Assembly: GCA_002345965.1 (NCBI GenBank)
Contig: DDTF01000054.1
Location: 11,102-75,101, forward strand
Origin: Flammeovirgaceae bacterium UBA2371
Lineage (GTDB): Bacteria > Bacteroidota > Bacteroidia > Cytophagales > Cyclobacteriaceae
Direction of reading: 5' to 3'
DNA length: 64,000 nucleotides
Of this stretch, positions 1-9,378 are shown in pieces. Made by a program: the position numbers and the translations under genes. A model generated the notes under the pieces. That model saw only the letters and a list, made by a program, of their open reading frames with translations, was not told the origin of the DNA and did not search any database. Each line of letters begins with the position of its first letter. The stretch's first letter is position 1.

Positions 1-310
1 CATCTCCTTGTATTTCCCAAACACTAAGTTTCGGATTTGCAAGCTTAACGCCAGTGGCTACAGCGGGTCCACGTCCATGAATGGTATGAAATCCATAGGT
101 ATTCATGTAATAAGGGAAACGTGCCGCGCACCCTATCCCTGAAACAAATACGTAATCCTCTCTAGGGATATCCAGTTGAGGAAGTGCATTGGTCATGGCA
201 GACAATATGGAATAATCTCCACAACCGGGGCACCATCTTACCAATTGATCGCTGGTAAAATCTTTTTTTGTCAGTTTAGGTTCATTTTTCTTTTCTGCAA
301 CTTCAGCCAT
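1..310 (-). CDS. korB: 2-oxoacid:ferredoxin oxidoreductase, beta subunit (5' part only)
   Basis: This is the N-terminal ~103 residues of the thiamine-diphosphate-binding beta subunit of a 2-oxoglutarate (or related 2-oxoacid):ferredoxin oxidoreductase; the gene runs off the left edge. The ATG at 308-310 gives MAEVAEKKNE, followed by the family motif WCPGCGDY (CPGC at residues 27-30) and then GIGCAARFPYYMNTYG and HGRGPAVATG, which are diagnostic of KorB/OorB. It starts 4 bp after the alpha-subunit stop, so the two are co-transcribed and probably translationally coupled. The complex oxidatively decarboxylates a 2-oxoacid to the acyl-CoA and reduces ferredoxin in the cytoplasm. The substrate (2-oxoglutarate versus another 2-oxoacid) is inferred from similarity and not proven. 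Confidence 0.93.
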   Translation of the reverse strand, partial: MAEVAEKKNEPKLTKKDFTSDQLVRWCPGCGDYSILSAMTNALPQLDIPREDYVFVSGIGCAARFPYYMNTYGFHTIHGRGPAVATGVKLANPKLSVWEIQGD

Positions 311-314
311 ACAC

Positions 315-2174
315 TTAGTCCTTTAATAAGTTGAGGAAATTTTCTTTTAGTTCTGTAACTGTAAAGGGCAAACCCTGAATCTTAGTATAAGATTTGATAT
401 TAAGTTTAGGAAACTTGCTTCTAAGGTGCGATGCAAATTGCCCCATATTCAATTCACAAACTACAATCTGCTCATAGTTTGAAAAAAGTTGTTCCGTGTT
501 TTTAGGCAGGGGATTGATATAATTGAAATGTGCCTGATCTACATCTTTTCCGGCTTTTCTCAATTCCGTTACAGAGGTGTGCAAGCTACCGTAGGTGCCG
601 CCCCATCCTACAACCAATAATTTTCCCTTTCCTTCTCCCATTACTTTCAATTCAGGAATGTAATTGGCTACTCTTTCCACTTTTTCCGCACGAACCTTCA
701 CCATGTTTTCATGATTAATGGGATCATAAGAAACGTTTCCGGTATTCTCTTGCTTTTCAAGTCCACCAATACGGTGCTCCATTCCGGCCATACCCGGCAC
801 AGCCCAATAACGAGCCAGGGTTTCCTTATTTCTCAAATAAGGCAGGTAGGCTTCTCCATTCGACTGCGCTACTGGGATAGTGATGGCTGGCAACTCCTCC
901 ATCTTAGGATACTTCCATGGTTCGGATCCATTGGCTAGATAACCATCTGTTAACAGAATCACTGGGGTCATGTGTTCATAAGCCAGTTTTGTGGCCATGT
1001 AAGCAAATTCAAAGCAATCAGACGGTGTGCTTGCGGCCAATACTATACATGGACTTTCACTGTTTCTTCCATACAGTGCAATATTTATATCCGCTTGTTC
1101 TGTTTTGGTAGGCAAGCCAGTAGAGGGTCCGCCACGTTGCACGTCCACAACAATTAATGGAATCTCTGCCATGATGGCCAAACCAATGGCCTCACCTTTC
1201 AAAGCAATACCTGGACCTGATGAAGCAGTAAGTCCAATCTGGCCAGCATAGCTAGCACCAATAGCAGAACAGACCGCTGCAATTTCATCTTCAGCCTGAA
1301 GCGTGATTACGCCCAGATGCTTATGTTTAGAAAGTTCATGAAGAATATCGCTGGCAGGTGTAATGGGGTAAGAGCCATAAAAAATTTTCTTTCCCATTTT
1401 TTCTGCTGCTGCCATGAAACCCCACGCTGTGGCTACGTTGCCTGATATATGGCGATATTTTCCTTTTTCAATTTTGGCTGCGGGTACCTTATACATGGAA
1501 GGTAGCGCCTCAATGGTTTCTGCAAAATGAAATCCTGTGTGCAGGGCTTTTTTATTAGCTTCTGCAAGCGCTGGTGTTTTTTTGAATTTACTGTCCAGGT
1601 ATTTCTCAGTTTCACTCAAAGAGCGGTCAAACAACCAATACATCATGCCCAAGGCGAACATATTCTTGCAACGCATGATGCTTTTGTTGTCCAATTGAAT
1701 CCCTTCCAATGCCGTTTTGGTCAATGACGAAATAGGGGCCTCAACGATATTATAGGCATCTAGTGATCCGTCTTCTACCGGATTGTTCTTAAAGCCAGCT
1801 TTTTCAATATTTCTTTTGTCAAAGGCATCCATGTCAAGTATAATGGTGCCGCCCATCCTGGCATAACGCAGATTGGACATCAAGGCTGCAGGGTTCATGG
1901 CGACCAATACATCCGCCAAGTCACCAGGAGTATAAATATCTACCTGACCAATTTGAACCTGAAAGCCTGAAACGCCCTCTACGGTACCCAACGGGGCCCT
2001 TATTTCGGCAGGGAAGTCTGGAAATGTAGCCAGATCATTGCCAAACAGGGCTGATGTAAAGCTAAACTGCGATCCGGTCAGCTGCATGCCATCTCCGGAG
2101 TCTCCAGCAAAGCGCAATACCACTTTGTCTTTTTCAACGGTTGTTTTTTTGCCGTTTGCTAAGGTCTCACTCAT
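315..2174 (-). CDS. korA: 2-oxoacid:ferredoxin oxidoreductase, alpha subunit (gamma-alpha fusion)
   Basis: The 619-residue length fits the fused gamma-alpha subunit of the KorAB type. Residues ~18-200 are the gamma domain (GDSGDGMQLTG near the N-terminus, FPDFPAEIRAPLGT). Residues ~240-619 are the pyrimidine-binding alpha part with YPITPASD, AEDEIAAVCSAIGASYAG, the SSGPGI turn and GGPSTGLPTKTEQAD. KorA and KorB form the enzyme that converts 2-oxoglutarate plus CoA to succinyl-CoA with reduction of ferredoxin. It is first in a korAB operon. A ferredoxin gene is divergent on the other side of a 153-bp intergenic region and is the likely electron acceptor. No truncation or odd residue is visible. 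Confidence 0.95.
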   Translation of the reverse strand: MSETLANGKKTTVEKDKVVLRFAGDSGDGMQLTGSQFSFTSALFGNDLATFPDFPAEIRAPLGTVEGVSGFQVQIGQVDIYTPGDLADVLVAMNPAALMSNLRYARMGGTIILDMDAFDKRNIEKAGFKNNPVEDGSLDAYNIVEAPISSLTKTALEGIQLDNKSIMRCKNMFALGMMYWLFDRSLSETEKYLDSKFKKTPALAEANKKALHTGFHFAETIEALPSMYKVPAAKIEKGKYRHISGNVATAWGFMAAAEKMGKKIFYGSYPITPASDILHELSKHKHLGVITLQAEDEIAAVCSAIGASYAGQIGLTASSGPGIALKGEAIGLAIMAEIPLIVVDVQRGGPSTGLPTKTEQADINIALYGRNSESPCIVLAASTPSDCFEFAYMATKLAYEHMTPVILLTDGYLANGSEPWKYPKMEELPAITIPVAQSNGEAYLPYLRNKETLARYWAVPGMAGMEHRIGGLEKQENTGNVSYDPINHENMVKVRAEKVERVANYIPELKVMGEGKGKLLVVGWGGTYGSLHTSVTELRKAGKDVDQAHFNYINPLPKNTEQLFSNYEQIVVCELNMGQFASHLRSKFPKLNIKSYTKIQGLPFTVTELKENFLNLLKD

Positions 2175-2327
2175 AAAATTTCTGGTTACTTAAATTTACC
2201 TTGCCATCATCACAATAACAATTTGAAATCGGCTATTCTTTTTTCGATTTCACTTTTATTTTATATTTTTCCTATGATATAACTCAGTCTTTCATCCAAT
2301 TGTTGTCATTAATTAAATTCTAGTGCC

Positions 2328-2627
2328 ATGCCTTATACTATTTGTGAACCCTGCGTAGGAACCTGTGATACCGCTTGTGTTGATGTTTGCCCCGTTGATT
2401 GCATCCACGGGCCGATTAGCACCGATGGGAGTGGTCAAGAAGTGAAAGAAGAAGGATTTGATCCTGCTGGAAAGCAACTCTACATCGATCCTGAGACATG
2501 CATTGATTGTGATGCATGTGTTCCTGCCTGTCCTGTAGATGCCATTTTTGAGGAAAGTCAAGTGCCTGACGAGTGGAAAAAATATATTCCTTTAAATTAT
2601 CAGTTCTTTGGACACGAGGCGCCCTAA
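2328..2627 (+). CDS. 7Fe/8Fe-type dicluster ferredoxin
   Basis: A 99-residue soluble ferredoxin with two cluster motifs. Cys9, Cys17, Cys21 and Cys25 lie in an N-terminal CxxxCPVDC context, and Cys58, Cys61, Cys64 and Cys68 form CxxCxxCxxxCP. The spacing around Cys9/17/21/25 resembles the Azotobacter FdI class, in which one site is a [3Fe-4S] cluster. The loop between the two motifs is about 33 residues, longer than in FdI. Cys6 and Cys13 are additional cysteines not expected to be ligands. It carries low-potential electrons in the cytoplasm. Its divergent position next to korAB suggests it serves that enzyme; this is inference. The downstream aminotransferase gene is convergent, with its stop 8 bp away. 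Confidence 0.93.
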   Translation: MPYTICEPCVGTCDTACVDVCPVDCIHGPISTDGSGQEVKEEGFDPAGKQLYIDPETCIDCDACVPACPVDAIFEESQVPDEWKKYIPLNYQFFGHEAP

Positions 2628-2635
2628 CCAATACT

Positions 2636-3748
2636 TCAGAATCCTTTCTCCTTTACGTACTCTTCGAAAACGTTGAGTACCTCAGGCAGGTTCTTCCTGC
2701 CAAAGCCTACGCGTACATGGGGTCTTTCAAAATCATAGACGTCATGTGGCAATAGCATCACACCTTTTTTCTTCACAAGGTCCTGACAGAATTCCATTAT
2801 CGTCTCATTAATTATTAGTTCAGGAAATGCAATGGAACCTGCTTTTGGAGATTTCCATACAAACCAATTTTTATTGACTTGAGCAAAAGCCTCTAATAAG
2901 GATAAATTAGATTTAATGATCTCCAAACTTCTTTCTATCAATTGCCGTTTATTCTCCAAAGCAATGATGGCAAGTTTTTCTCCTGGTGCATTGTTGCAAA
3001 TGGTGGTATAATCTTTAAAAGTAATGAGCGCCTCCATCAATTTTTTGTTGCGCGTAGTTAGCCAGCCAATTCGTAAACCTGGAAGGCCAAATGTTTTACT
3101 TAATCCAAAAAGAGAAATTGCATTTTCATAAAGATCGCAAACGCTGGGCAATCGATCGGTGATATCGTATTCCATAAACCGATACATTTCATCAGAAAAT
3201 ATCGTGATTCCCTTTTGGCGTGCGAGGTCAACAATCTGATTCAACGATTCTGCTGAAACGGTTCTGCCAGTAGGATTGTGCGGGAAGTTGATTACAATAA
3301 GTTTTGTTTTATTAGTTACCAATGATTGCAAATCCTGAATTTGAAATTCTAAATCCTGGTCGGGTTCCCATTTGGAAATGTGGCATCCAATACCTGCTGC
3401 AACCTGATAGAGTGATTGATAACCAGGGAAAGTGGTTACTATCTGGTCCCCCTTTTTCAATAGTACATTCATAGCAATGAAAATACCTTCCTCAGGCACC
3501 AACACCAATGCATCATCTGGTGTAATCGAAGTATGTAATTTGGAAATTTCTTTACGGAGTTCAGGATCTCCTTTAGACTCTGTATAACCAAGTCGAAGTG
3601 AATTCCATTCTTCTAATTGCTTTCCAGTTGCCAACCTTAATAGCTCATTGAGTTTTAGCGGTTCGCAGTCAGAGCTGCTTAACAAGTAAGGGGCAGAGAA
3701 CTCATACTTGTCAAAGTACCTTTCAAGTTTAAAAGGTGCGATCTTCAT
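2636..3748 (-). CDS. PLP-dependent aminotransferase, class I/II
   Basis: A 370-residue fold-type I aminotransferase-like enzyme. It shows the cofactor-lysine signature SLFGLSKTFGLPGLRIGW with the Schiff-base Lys in SKTFG, the NFPHNPTGR segment that contacts the substrate carboxylate and PLP, and SDEMYRF with the PLP-pyridine Asp. The C-terminal RVGFGRKN carries the carboxylate-binding Arg. The substrate cannot be read from the sequence; it is closest in style to the aspartate/tyrosine/aromatic family. It is the last gene of a three-gene operon (nitronate monooxygenase-like, MBL-fold, aminotransferase), 6 bp after the MBL-fold gene, which suggests a shared amino-acid or nitrogen catabolic role. 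Confidence 0.88.
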   Translation of the reverse strand: MKIAPFKLERYFDKYEFSAPYLLSSSDCEPLKLNELLRLATGKQLEEWNSLRLGYTESKGDPELRKEISKLHTSITPDDALVLVPEEGIFIAMNVLLKKGDQIVTTFPGYQSLYQVAAGIGCHISKWEPDQDLEFQIQDLQSLVTNKTKLIVINFPHNPTGRTVSAESLNQIVDLARQKGITIFSDEMYRFMEYDITDRLPSVCDLYENAISLFGLSKTFGLPGLRIGWLTTRNKKLMEALITFKDYTTICNNAPGEKLAIIALENKRQLIERSLEIIKSNLSLLEAFAQVNKNWFVWKSPKAGSIAFPELIINETIMEFCQDLVKKKGVMLLPHDVYDFERPHVRVGFGRKNLPEVLNVFEEYVKEKGF

Positions 3749-3754
3749 ATCTCA

Positions 3755-4510
3755 TTAGTACGTTGGGTACCAGTTACGCAGCCGCACTTCAATTTTATTA
3801 TTCTTTTTATTCAGTTGAGCTTTAAAAGCTTCAATGTCTGCCAATCCGCCTTGCCCACGGTAATGATAGGGGTAAACAACTTTTGGCTTGAAATCTAAAA
3901 CAGCGCTGGTTGCCTGGTCTATGTCCATGGTATAGGGCAGGTTCATGCAAACAAAAGCTATGTCAATATTTTTTAATGTGCGCATCTCAGGAATATCTTC
4001 CGTATCTCCTGAAATATAAACATGCTTACCACCAAGATCAATAACATACCCATTTCCCCTGCCTTTGGTATGACGGGATTCGGGGTCTTCAGGTAGGTTG
4101 TACATAGGTATTGCACCAATAGTCATATCCAATTTTTCCGTTTTTTCTCCGTTGGCCAATGACACCGCCTTTTTCTTTAATGCTTCGGGTAATTTCTCTG
4201 TGACTGCGGCTGGAGCGATGATAATGCTCTTCGAAGTTTCTAAGGCTTCAAGCGTTTCAAGTGACATGTGATCACCATGAATGTCGGTAATGAGAATCAG
4301 ATCTGCTGGAGCAATGCCTTCAAATGCCTTTGCACCACCATAGGGGTCTACATAAACAGTTTTGCCATCCCAGGTGAAAACAAAGGTGCCATGCAGAATT
4401 GGTTGAACAGAAAGTATCCCTTTTGCAGTTTCAAATTGATCAGGAGATGATCGTTGTGCATAGGACAGAGCAAATGCAAGTAGAAATATTAGAATAAGAT
4501 AAAACCTCAT
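3755..4510 (-). CDS. Exported metallo-beta-lactamase-fold hydrolase (UlaG-like)
   Basis: A 251-residue protein with a signal peptide (hydrophobic residues 3-17, cleavage expected after SYA-Q). The mature part is a compact MBL fold of the UlaG/RomA-like type: GTFVFTWDGKTVYVDPYGG, the metal motif TDIHGDH at 75-81, then YISGDTEDIPEM and the terminal VYPYHYRGQGG. The canonical HxHxDH is DxHxDH here, with Asp76 in place of the first His, so the metal site is slightly non-standard. To my recollection TDIHGDH is common in Bacteroidota homologues. It sits mid-operon with gaps of 19 and 6 bp to its neighbours. The periplasmic substrate is unknown. Confidence 0.85.
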   Translation of the reverse strand: MRFYLILIFLLAFALSYAQRSSPDQFETAKGILSVQPILHGTFVFTWDGKTVYVDPYGGAKAFEGIAPADLILITDIHGDHMSLETLEALETSKSIIIAPAAVTEKLPEALKKKAVSLANGEKTEKLDMTIGAIPMYNLPEDPESRHTKGRGNGYVIDLGGKHVYISGDTEDIPEMRTLKNIDIAFVCMNLPYTMDIDQATSAVLDFKPKVVYPYHYRGQGGLADIEAFKAQLNKKNNKIEVRLRNWYPTY

Positions 4511-4529
4511 ATTGTTTTTGATTTAAATA

Positions 4530-5513
4530 CTAATGTGTTAATACAGAATTGGTGCGTACCCTGTCATATTCTGATGTGAGTTGCTTGATAATCTCAGCTA
4601 TGGGTTTGATGCTTGTAACATGCTCAATGGCAGGCCCTGCACACCATACCGTTTTATAAGTCGCCTCTTTGGCTGCCTTCTCCACCTGTCTCATTCCTTT
4701 AAATGCAATCAACATCTTGACATATTTCTTCAGCGACTTGTTATTGTTCATCAGTTTTTCCCAAAAAGTGGCCTCCGTTCCAATACTTTGTACATAAGGT
4801 GTATTGATAACAGTTAGTGCTGAACCCGACATTTTAGTTGTTACCACTACATCCTTGGCTTTATAGTCTACACACGCTTGTTTGTATTCCTGAGATATAT
4901 CAGCCTCATCACACGCAATAAAAATGGTGCCAACAGAAACGCCCGCTGCACCCCAATCCATTACCTGTTTCAAATCTGAACCACTTGCTATTCCTCCAGC
5001 TGAGATGATTGGAATGTTACAATTTTCTTTCAGCAATGTTATTAATTCTTTTGGGCCAACCTTGCCAGCGTGCCCTCCTGCTTCTGAGTTGACAGCAATA
5101 AGAGCATCTGCACCCAGTGCCTCTACCTTTTGAGCATACTTCAAATCCACCACATCACAAAACACTTTGATTCCTTTCTCGTGAGCTTTTTCAATTACTT
5201 CTTTTGGGTTGCCCAACGAAGTAATGATGAAGGCCACACCCAACTCAAGTAAAGTATCTAATTGCCCTTTGTATTTTGGATTCGACTTGTTTACGATAAG
5301 ATTTACGCCAAATGGTTTATCGGTATGAGCCTTGATGTCCTGAATGGCTGCTCGTAGTTCCTTGTCGGTCCTGTAGTTCAAAGCAGGAAAGGCAGCAGTT
5401 ATTCCATTGTCCAAAGCAGCTTTTACCATCTTGGCGTTAGAGATGAGAAACATAGGTGCCATGATGATAGGATATTCAATCCCCAGTATTTGATCAAGTG
5501 TTGTGTGATTCAT
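4530..5513 (-). CDS. Nitronate monooxygenase family FMN protein
   Basis: A 327-residue TIM-barrel flavoprotein of the 2-nitropropane dioxygenase/nitronate monooxygenase family. Signature segments are the N-terminal GIEYPIIMAPM, AVNSEAGGHAG (the phosphate-loop/active-site region with the conserved His), PIISAGGIASGSD and GAAGVSVGTIFIACDEA. The chemistry is FMN-dependent oxidation of alkyl nitronates, though many family members act on other enolate-like substrates or as enoyl reductases. It is the first gene of the operon with the MBL-fold and aminotransferase genes. No recognisable promoter element was found in the 83 bp upstream. Confidence 0.9.
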   Translation of the reverse strand: MNHTTLDQILGIEYPIIMAPMFLISNAKMVKAALDNGITAAFPALNYRTDKELRAAIQDIKAHTDKPFGVNLIVNKSNPKYKGQLDTLLELGVAFIITSLGNPKEVIEKAHEKGIKVFCDVVDLKYAQKVEALGADALIAVNSEAGGHAGKVGPKELITLLKENCNIPIISAGGIASGSDLKQVMDWGAAGVSVGTIFIACDEADISQEYKQACVDYKAKDVVVTTKMSGSALTVINTPYVQSIGTEATFWEKLMNNNKSLKKYVKMLIAFKGMRQVEKAAKEATYKTVWCAGPAIEHVTSIKPIAEIIKQLTSEYDRVRTNSVLTH

Positions 5514-5596
5514 TGAAGCTTATCGTTTTCTTAGTACCTATGAGACGCTTTAATTTTAAACATTTAATGAGGCAATAGGTTCATTACAATTGGATG

Positions 5597-6763
5597 TTAA
5601 AAACTTCCACTTGAGCCACCTCCTCCAAAACTTCCTCCCTTTCCCTGAAAAGAACCATCTACTTTAACCTGATTTCCACCCAAAGTTTGAGAAATAACAA
5701 AGGCTTCAGCATTCATATTGGTCCATTTTTCTGAAATTAAATTTTCTCTGGTGAAACCATTGCGAATTACTTTTAAATAGTTGAAGAGCAACAAGGCTAT
5801 AGCTAAAAGTATAATACCTGAAATTGTTAATATTATCTCAGGGTGATCGAAGCCATAATAGTATTTAAAAGTAAAGACAGAAAATGCCAGTACCAACAAA
5901 CTTGTGCGCAAGATTACAATATCTTTATTGACAATACCGACATAGAGATACGCAACAGGAATTAAAACAGTAAGCGTGTAGAAAAGAAATGCGTAGGGGA
6001 TGTCTTCGCCTATTTCAAGTGATAAGCCAATCATGTTCACACTTAACTCACGGACTACCAGATAATTACCAGCCAGATAAATCATCAGAAGACTTAGCGA
6101 CTCTATAATAATAAAGTTGTTGTTCCAGATTGATAGCCGTTCAGTTGATTTCCATTTTTTAATCAATAAATAGATTGGAATAAATATGAGTATAAACATG
6201 AATGGGATGATTTGTTGAAATATTCCTCCCCAATCAAAAAACAAATGAAAAAGTAAATAGGCCAATGTAAAAAAAGAAGCAACCGTTGTAAGTAAATCCA
6301 AATAGCGATATGCAGCAAACGACAGTGTGACCAGACTAATAGCCAAAAGTGGTAAAATTTCAAAATCAAATAGTCCTGCAAATCCTCCAATCGTAAATCC
6401 ACAAGCATGGTACATCAATGCTTCGGTGAGACCTGATTTATAATGCTTATTATTTTGAATAATTGTTTTGTCCAGGATTACGAAAGACCCAATGCCATAA
6501 AACAAACATCCGATGGAAATCACCATTTCATTGGTATCAAGTATAATTAATGCAAGCACACCTGTAACGCCTGACAAACCAATTAAAGTGGCAACAAAAA
6601 TTAACAGACGAATTACAAAGTTGGGATGATAGAATGAAGTCGGGTGGTTTTCGAAAATCGTTTTGAATTCTGGTTCATCAATCAGCTTCGCCTTCAGCCA
6701 TCCTTTCGTCTCCTTGACGACTTCCAAATTGTAAAGCCATACTTCGTTATAGGCACTTCTCAT
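5597..6763 (-). CDS. Polytopic membrane protein with glycine-rich C-terminal tail
   Basis: A 388-residue inner-membrane protein. A ~50-residue soluble N-terminal part is followed by about ten hydrophobic helices (e.g. residues 51-70, 80-95, 115-130, 150-195, 250-275, 285-320). The C-terminus is cytosolic or periplasmic and ends in GKGGSFGGGGSSGSF, a Gly/Ser/Phe-rich tail like the one on TPM-domain and other envelope proteins. It overlaps the upstream DUF2157-like gene by 4 bp (ATGA), so the two are translationally coupled and probably form a complex. It resembles the DUF4401/DUF2157 group in helix pattern, but I do not recognise a defined function. Confidence 0.75.
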   Translation of the reverse strand: MRSAYNEVWLYNLEVVKETKGWLKAKLIDEPEFKTIFENHPTSFYHPNFVIRLLIFVATLIGLSGVTGVLALIILDTNEMVISIGCLFYGIGSFVILDKTIIQNNKHYKSGLTEALMYHACGFTIGGFAGLFDFEILPLLAISLVTLSFAAYRYLDLLTTVASFFTLAYLLFHLFFDWGGIFQQIIPFMFILIFIPIYLLIKKWKSTERLSIWNNNFIIIESLSLLMIYLAGNYLVVRELSVNMIGLSLEIGEDIPYAFLFYTLTVLIPVAYLYVGIVNKDIVILRTSLLVLAFSVFTFKYYYGFDHPEIILTISGIILLAIALLLFNYLKVIRNGFTRENLISEKWTNMNAEAFVISQTLGGNQVKVDGSFQGKGGSFGGGGSSGSF

Positions 6764-7722
6764 GATTTCCGCTTGAAAAATTTTTTATAAGAAATAATAA
6801 AATAGACAAATCCTCCACACGAAAGCACAGCGTAATAGAATATCAATTCAGGGGCATTGTCAAATATCAGGTTCACCATTAAATAAGTGGTCGCTATATA
6901 ACCAAAGACAAATGCATAAAGCAAAAAAAGAAAGGAGCTTTCGCGTTTGGCATAATAGACAGTGAAAGCGCATCCCGCATAAATCAAAACCAAATACACA
7001 ACAAAGTAGTCACTATCAAACAAGCCAGCTGTGCAGCCAACAAAAAAAATTAAACTACAAAAATTGATATAGGTAAAAGTGAAGTGCTTCTTGATTAATT
7101 TCCGATCCAAAACCATTGCAATAAAGCCAAGTGCTGTACTGAAAATAATGGCGGTAATATGCAAATTCGCTGTTTCTAAAAAATTGCCACTGTACCATTT
7201 TTGGGGAGACACGCTAATGCTCCAAAACGAAGCCAAGGCAGTGATGGCCAGTGAAAGGATACCGAGATTATCAAAACGATAAGCGACATAAAAAAAGAAA
7301 GAGGCTGTGATTAATGTACTCCATCCAAGGTTGTCATCTAATAACTGATATTGAAATTGCAAATATCCCTGAACGGAAATGAACAACAGACTGCCTAGCA
7401 ATACGATATAATCAAAATAAGGAGTGGGAGGTTTTACTTTTTCTTTTGAAAAAGTGAGCCCTTTCGTAAATACATAATAAAAACAAACAAGAGTAACCAC
7501 GCTGAGCAACATTATGCTAATAAGGTGTCCGAGCGCTCCTATATTTTCATAAATTAAAAGTCCAATGCCTCCTGTGAATAACAATACGCCCAGGTAGAGC
7601 ATGGTACGCAGCTCGTAAAATACGGATATGATTTTGCCAGATACCATTGGTTCAATCTTATTGTATTGCGCTTCTGAAATTAAACCTTTTTCAAAAAGGT
7701 CACGGGGTGTGTTCTGAGTCAT
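6760..7722 (-). CDS. DUF2157-like polytopic membrane protein
   Basis: A 320-residue membrane protein. It has an N-terminal soluble helix pair (about residues 1-33) including LFEKGLISEAQYNKI, the short motif typical of DUF2157 N-termini. About nine to ten transmembrane segments follow, and the C-terminus is basic (KKFFKRKS). It is the first gene of a coupled pair and shares the ATGA overlap with the downstream glycine-tailed membrane protein. The pair lies divergently to nnr with only 48 bp between start codons. Function is unknown; DUF2157 proteins are widespread integral membrane proteins without an assigned activity. Confidence 0.78.
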   Translation of the reverse strand: MTQNTPRDLFEKGLISEAQYNKIEPMVSGKIISVFYELRTMLYLGVLLFTGGIGLLIYENIGALGHLISIMLLSVVTLVCFYYVFTKGLTFSKEKVKPPTPYFDYIVLLGSLLFISVQGYLQFQYQLLDDNLGWSTLITASFFFYVAYRFDNLGILSLAITALASFWSISVSPQKWYSGNFLETANLHITAIIFSTALGFIAMVLDRKLIKKHFTFTYINFCSLIFFVGCTAGLFDSDYFVVYLVLIYAGCAFTVYYAKRESSFLFLLYAFVFGYIATTYLMVNLIFDNAPELIFYYAVLSCGGFVYFIISYKKFFKRKS

Positions 7723-7770
7723 TGTTAAATATCAAAAAAACTCAACTTCGATTCTTATCTTCGCTTAAAC

Positions 7771-9264
7771 ATGGTCAAAATACTAAATACCACTCAAATC
7801 AAGGAATGGGATGCGTTTACAATAGAAAATGATCCAATCCTATCTATTGACCTGATGGAAAAGGCATGCAGGGCATTTGTACAATGGTTTATTGCCCATT
7901 TTGATCAACTACAAAAGGTTGGTATTGTGTGTGGTTCCGGAAATAATGGTGGAGACGGGCTAGGCATAGCCAGACTTTTGAATGATTGGGGATATAATGT
8001 AAAAGTATGGGTAGTAAAAGGTAATGTGCCAGAATCCCTGGATTTTAAGCAGAACTTAAATCGGCTTGAGGAAAAACCCGTAGAAATAACCTCAAAACCA
8101 GGCAAGGGTATATTTGATTCATGTGAGGTGTTGATTGATGGAATCTTCGGTTCAGGATTATCCAGACCACCTGAAGGTATTTATGCAGAGGTAATCCACG
8201 AAATGAATGAAACCACAGCTACGAGAGTGGCAATAGATATTCCTTCTGGTTTGTTTGCGGATAAACACACCGCTAATACTTGTGTTCACGCAGATTTCAC
8301 CGTCAGTTTTCAAATACCCAAACTTGCATTTTTATTTCCGGAGAATGAAAGACACGTTGGTAAGTGGCAAGTGGTAGACATAGGCCTCAGCAAATCCTAC
8401 TTGAAAGAGGTAACTGCACAAAATTTCTTGGTCGAAAAAAAATGGATAGCCAAACAACTTCCTAAAAGAAAACAATTTTCACACAAAGGTGATTTTGGCA
8501 AAGCCCTTTTAATTGCGGGAGGTTTAGGGAAGATGGGAGCCTGTGTTTTGGCGGCAAAGGCTGCTTTGAAATCAGGTGTGGGGTTGCTCACCCTTCACGT
8601 TCCAAAGTGTGGTTATCAAATCGTTCAAACTAGTGTGCCTGAAGCGATGGCATCAATAGATGAGCATGATGCTTGTTTTACATCACTGCCATATGTAGAT
8701 GGGTTTACAGCCGTTGGTGTAGGGCCGGGCATAGGTCAGCATAAAAAAACGTTGAAGGCGCTGGAAGATTTATTGAATATCTCAAAGATTCCAATGGTCA
8801 TCGATGCAGATGGGATTAACCTCTTGGCAGCAAATAATAGCTTACTTCATTTATTAAAAGAAAACTGCATTCTTACCCCACATCCAGGTGAGCTGCACCG
8901 TCTTATAGGAGACTGGTCAGATGATTTTCACAGGTTGGAAATGGCTAAAACCTTTTCAGCGAAAACTAAATGTATTTTAGTGATAAAAGGAGCTCATACC
9001 TCAGTGGTGGCACCAGATGGTAGGGTGTTTTTTAATAGTACGGGCAACCCAGGTATGGCCACAGGCGGTAGTGGAGATGTGCTTACTGGCATTATTACGG
9101 CTTTGCTGGCGCAGGGGATTGATCCTTTGGATGCTGCCATTTTGGGTGTTTTTGTCCATGGCTATGCCGGAGATTTGGCAGCATGGGAGACAGGTCCTAT
9201 TTCATTAACTGCATCGGATATCCATAATTCACTCCCTGAGGCCTTTAAGCAACTTTTTCGATAA
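7771..9264 (+). CDS. nnr: Bifunctional NAD(P)H-hydrate epimerase / ADP-dependent dehydratase
   Basis: A 497-residue two-domain repair enzyme. Residues 1-~215 are the YjeF_N epimerase domain (CGSGNNGGDGLGIARLL for nucleotide binding, DGIFGSGLSRP, AIDIPSGL). Residues ~225-497 are the ribokinase-like dehydratase (HKGDFGKALLIAGG, VGPGIGQ, VIDADGINLL, TPHPGEL, and GNPGMATGGSGDVLTG with the catalytic Asp). Together they convert damaged NADHX/NADPHX back to NAD(P)H in the cytoplasm. Length and architecture match the usual fused bacterial Nnr. A weak -7 element TATCTTCG lies at about 7757-7764, just before the ATG, so the leader would be very short. Confidence 0.95.
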   Translation: MVKILNTTQIKEWDAFTIENDPILSIDLMEKACRAFVQWFIAHFDQLQKVGIVCGSGNNGGDGLGIARLLNDWGYNVKVWVVKGNVPESLDFKQNLNRLEEKPVEITSKPGKGIFDSCEVLIDGIFGSGLSRPPEGIYAEVIHEMNETTATRVAIDIPSGLFADKHTANTCVHADFTVSFQIPKLAFLFPENERHVGKWQVVDIGLSKSYLKEVTAQNFLVEKKWIAKQLPKRKQFSHKGDFGKALLIAGGLGKMGACVLAAKAALKSGVGLLTLHVPKCGYQIVQTSVPEAMASIDEHDACFTSLPYVDGFTAVGVGPGIGQHKKTLKALEDLLNISKIPMVIDADGINLLAANNSLLHLLKENCILTPHPGELHRLIGDWSDDFHRLEMAKTFSAKTKCILVIKGAHTSVVAPDGRVFFNSTGNPGMATGGSGDVLTGIITALLAQGIDPLDAAILGVFVHGYAGDLAAWETGPISLTASDIHNSLPEAFKQLFR

Positions 9265-9378
9265 AATTCAGCCCTCATTTTAAACTTTTGGATCACTATT
9301 TGAGTCTTATACATATATAATGGTGAAAACTATCCTTTAGGTAAATCTTTAAGGGTCGTTTTTACGTAAACAGCACTA

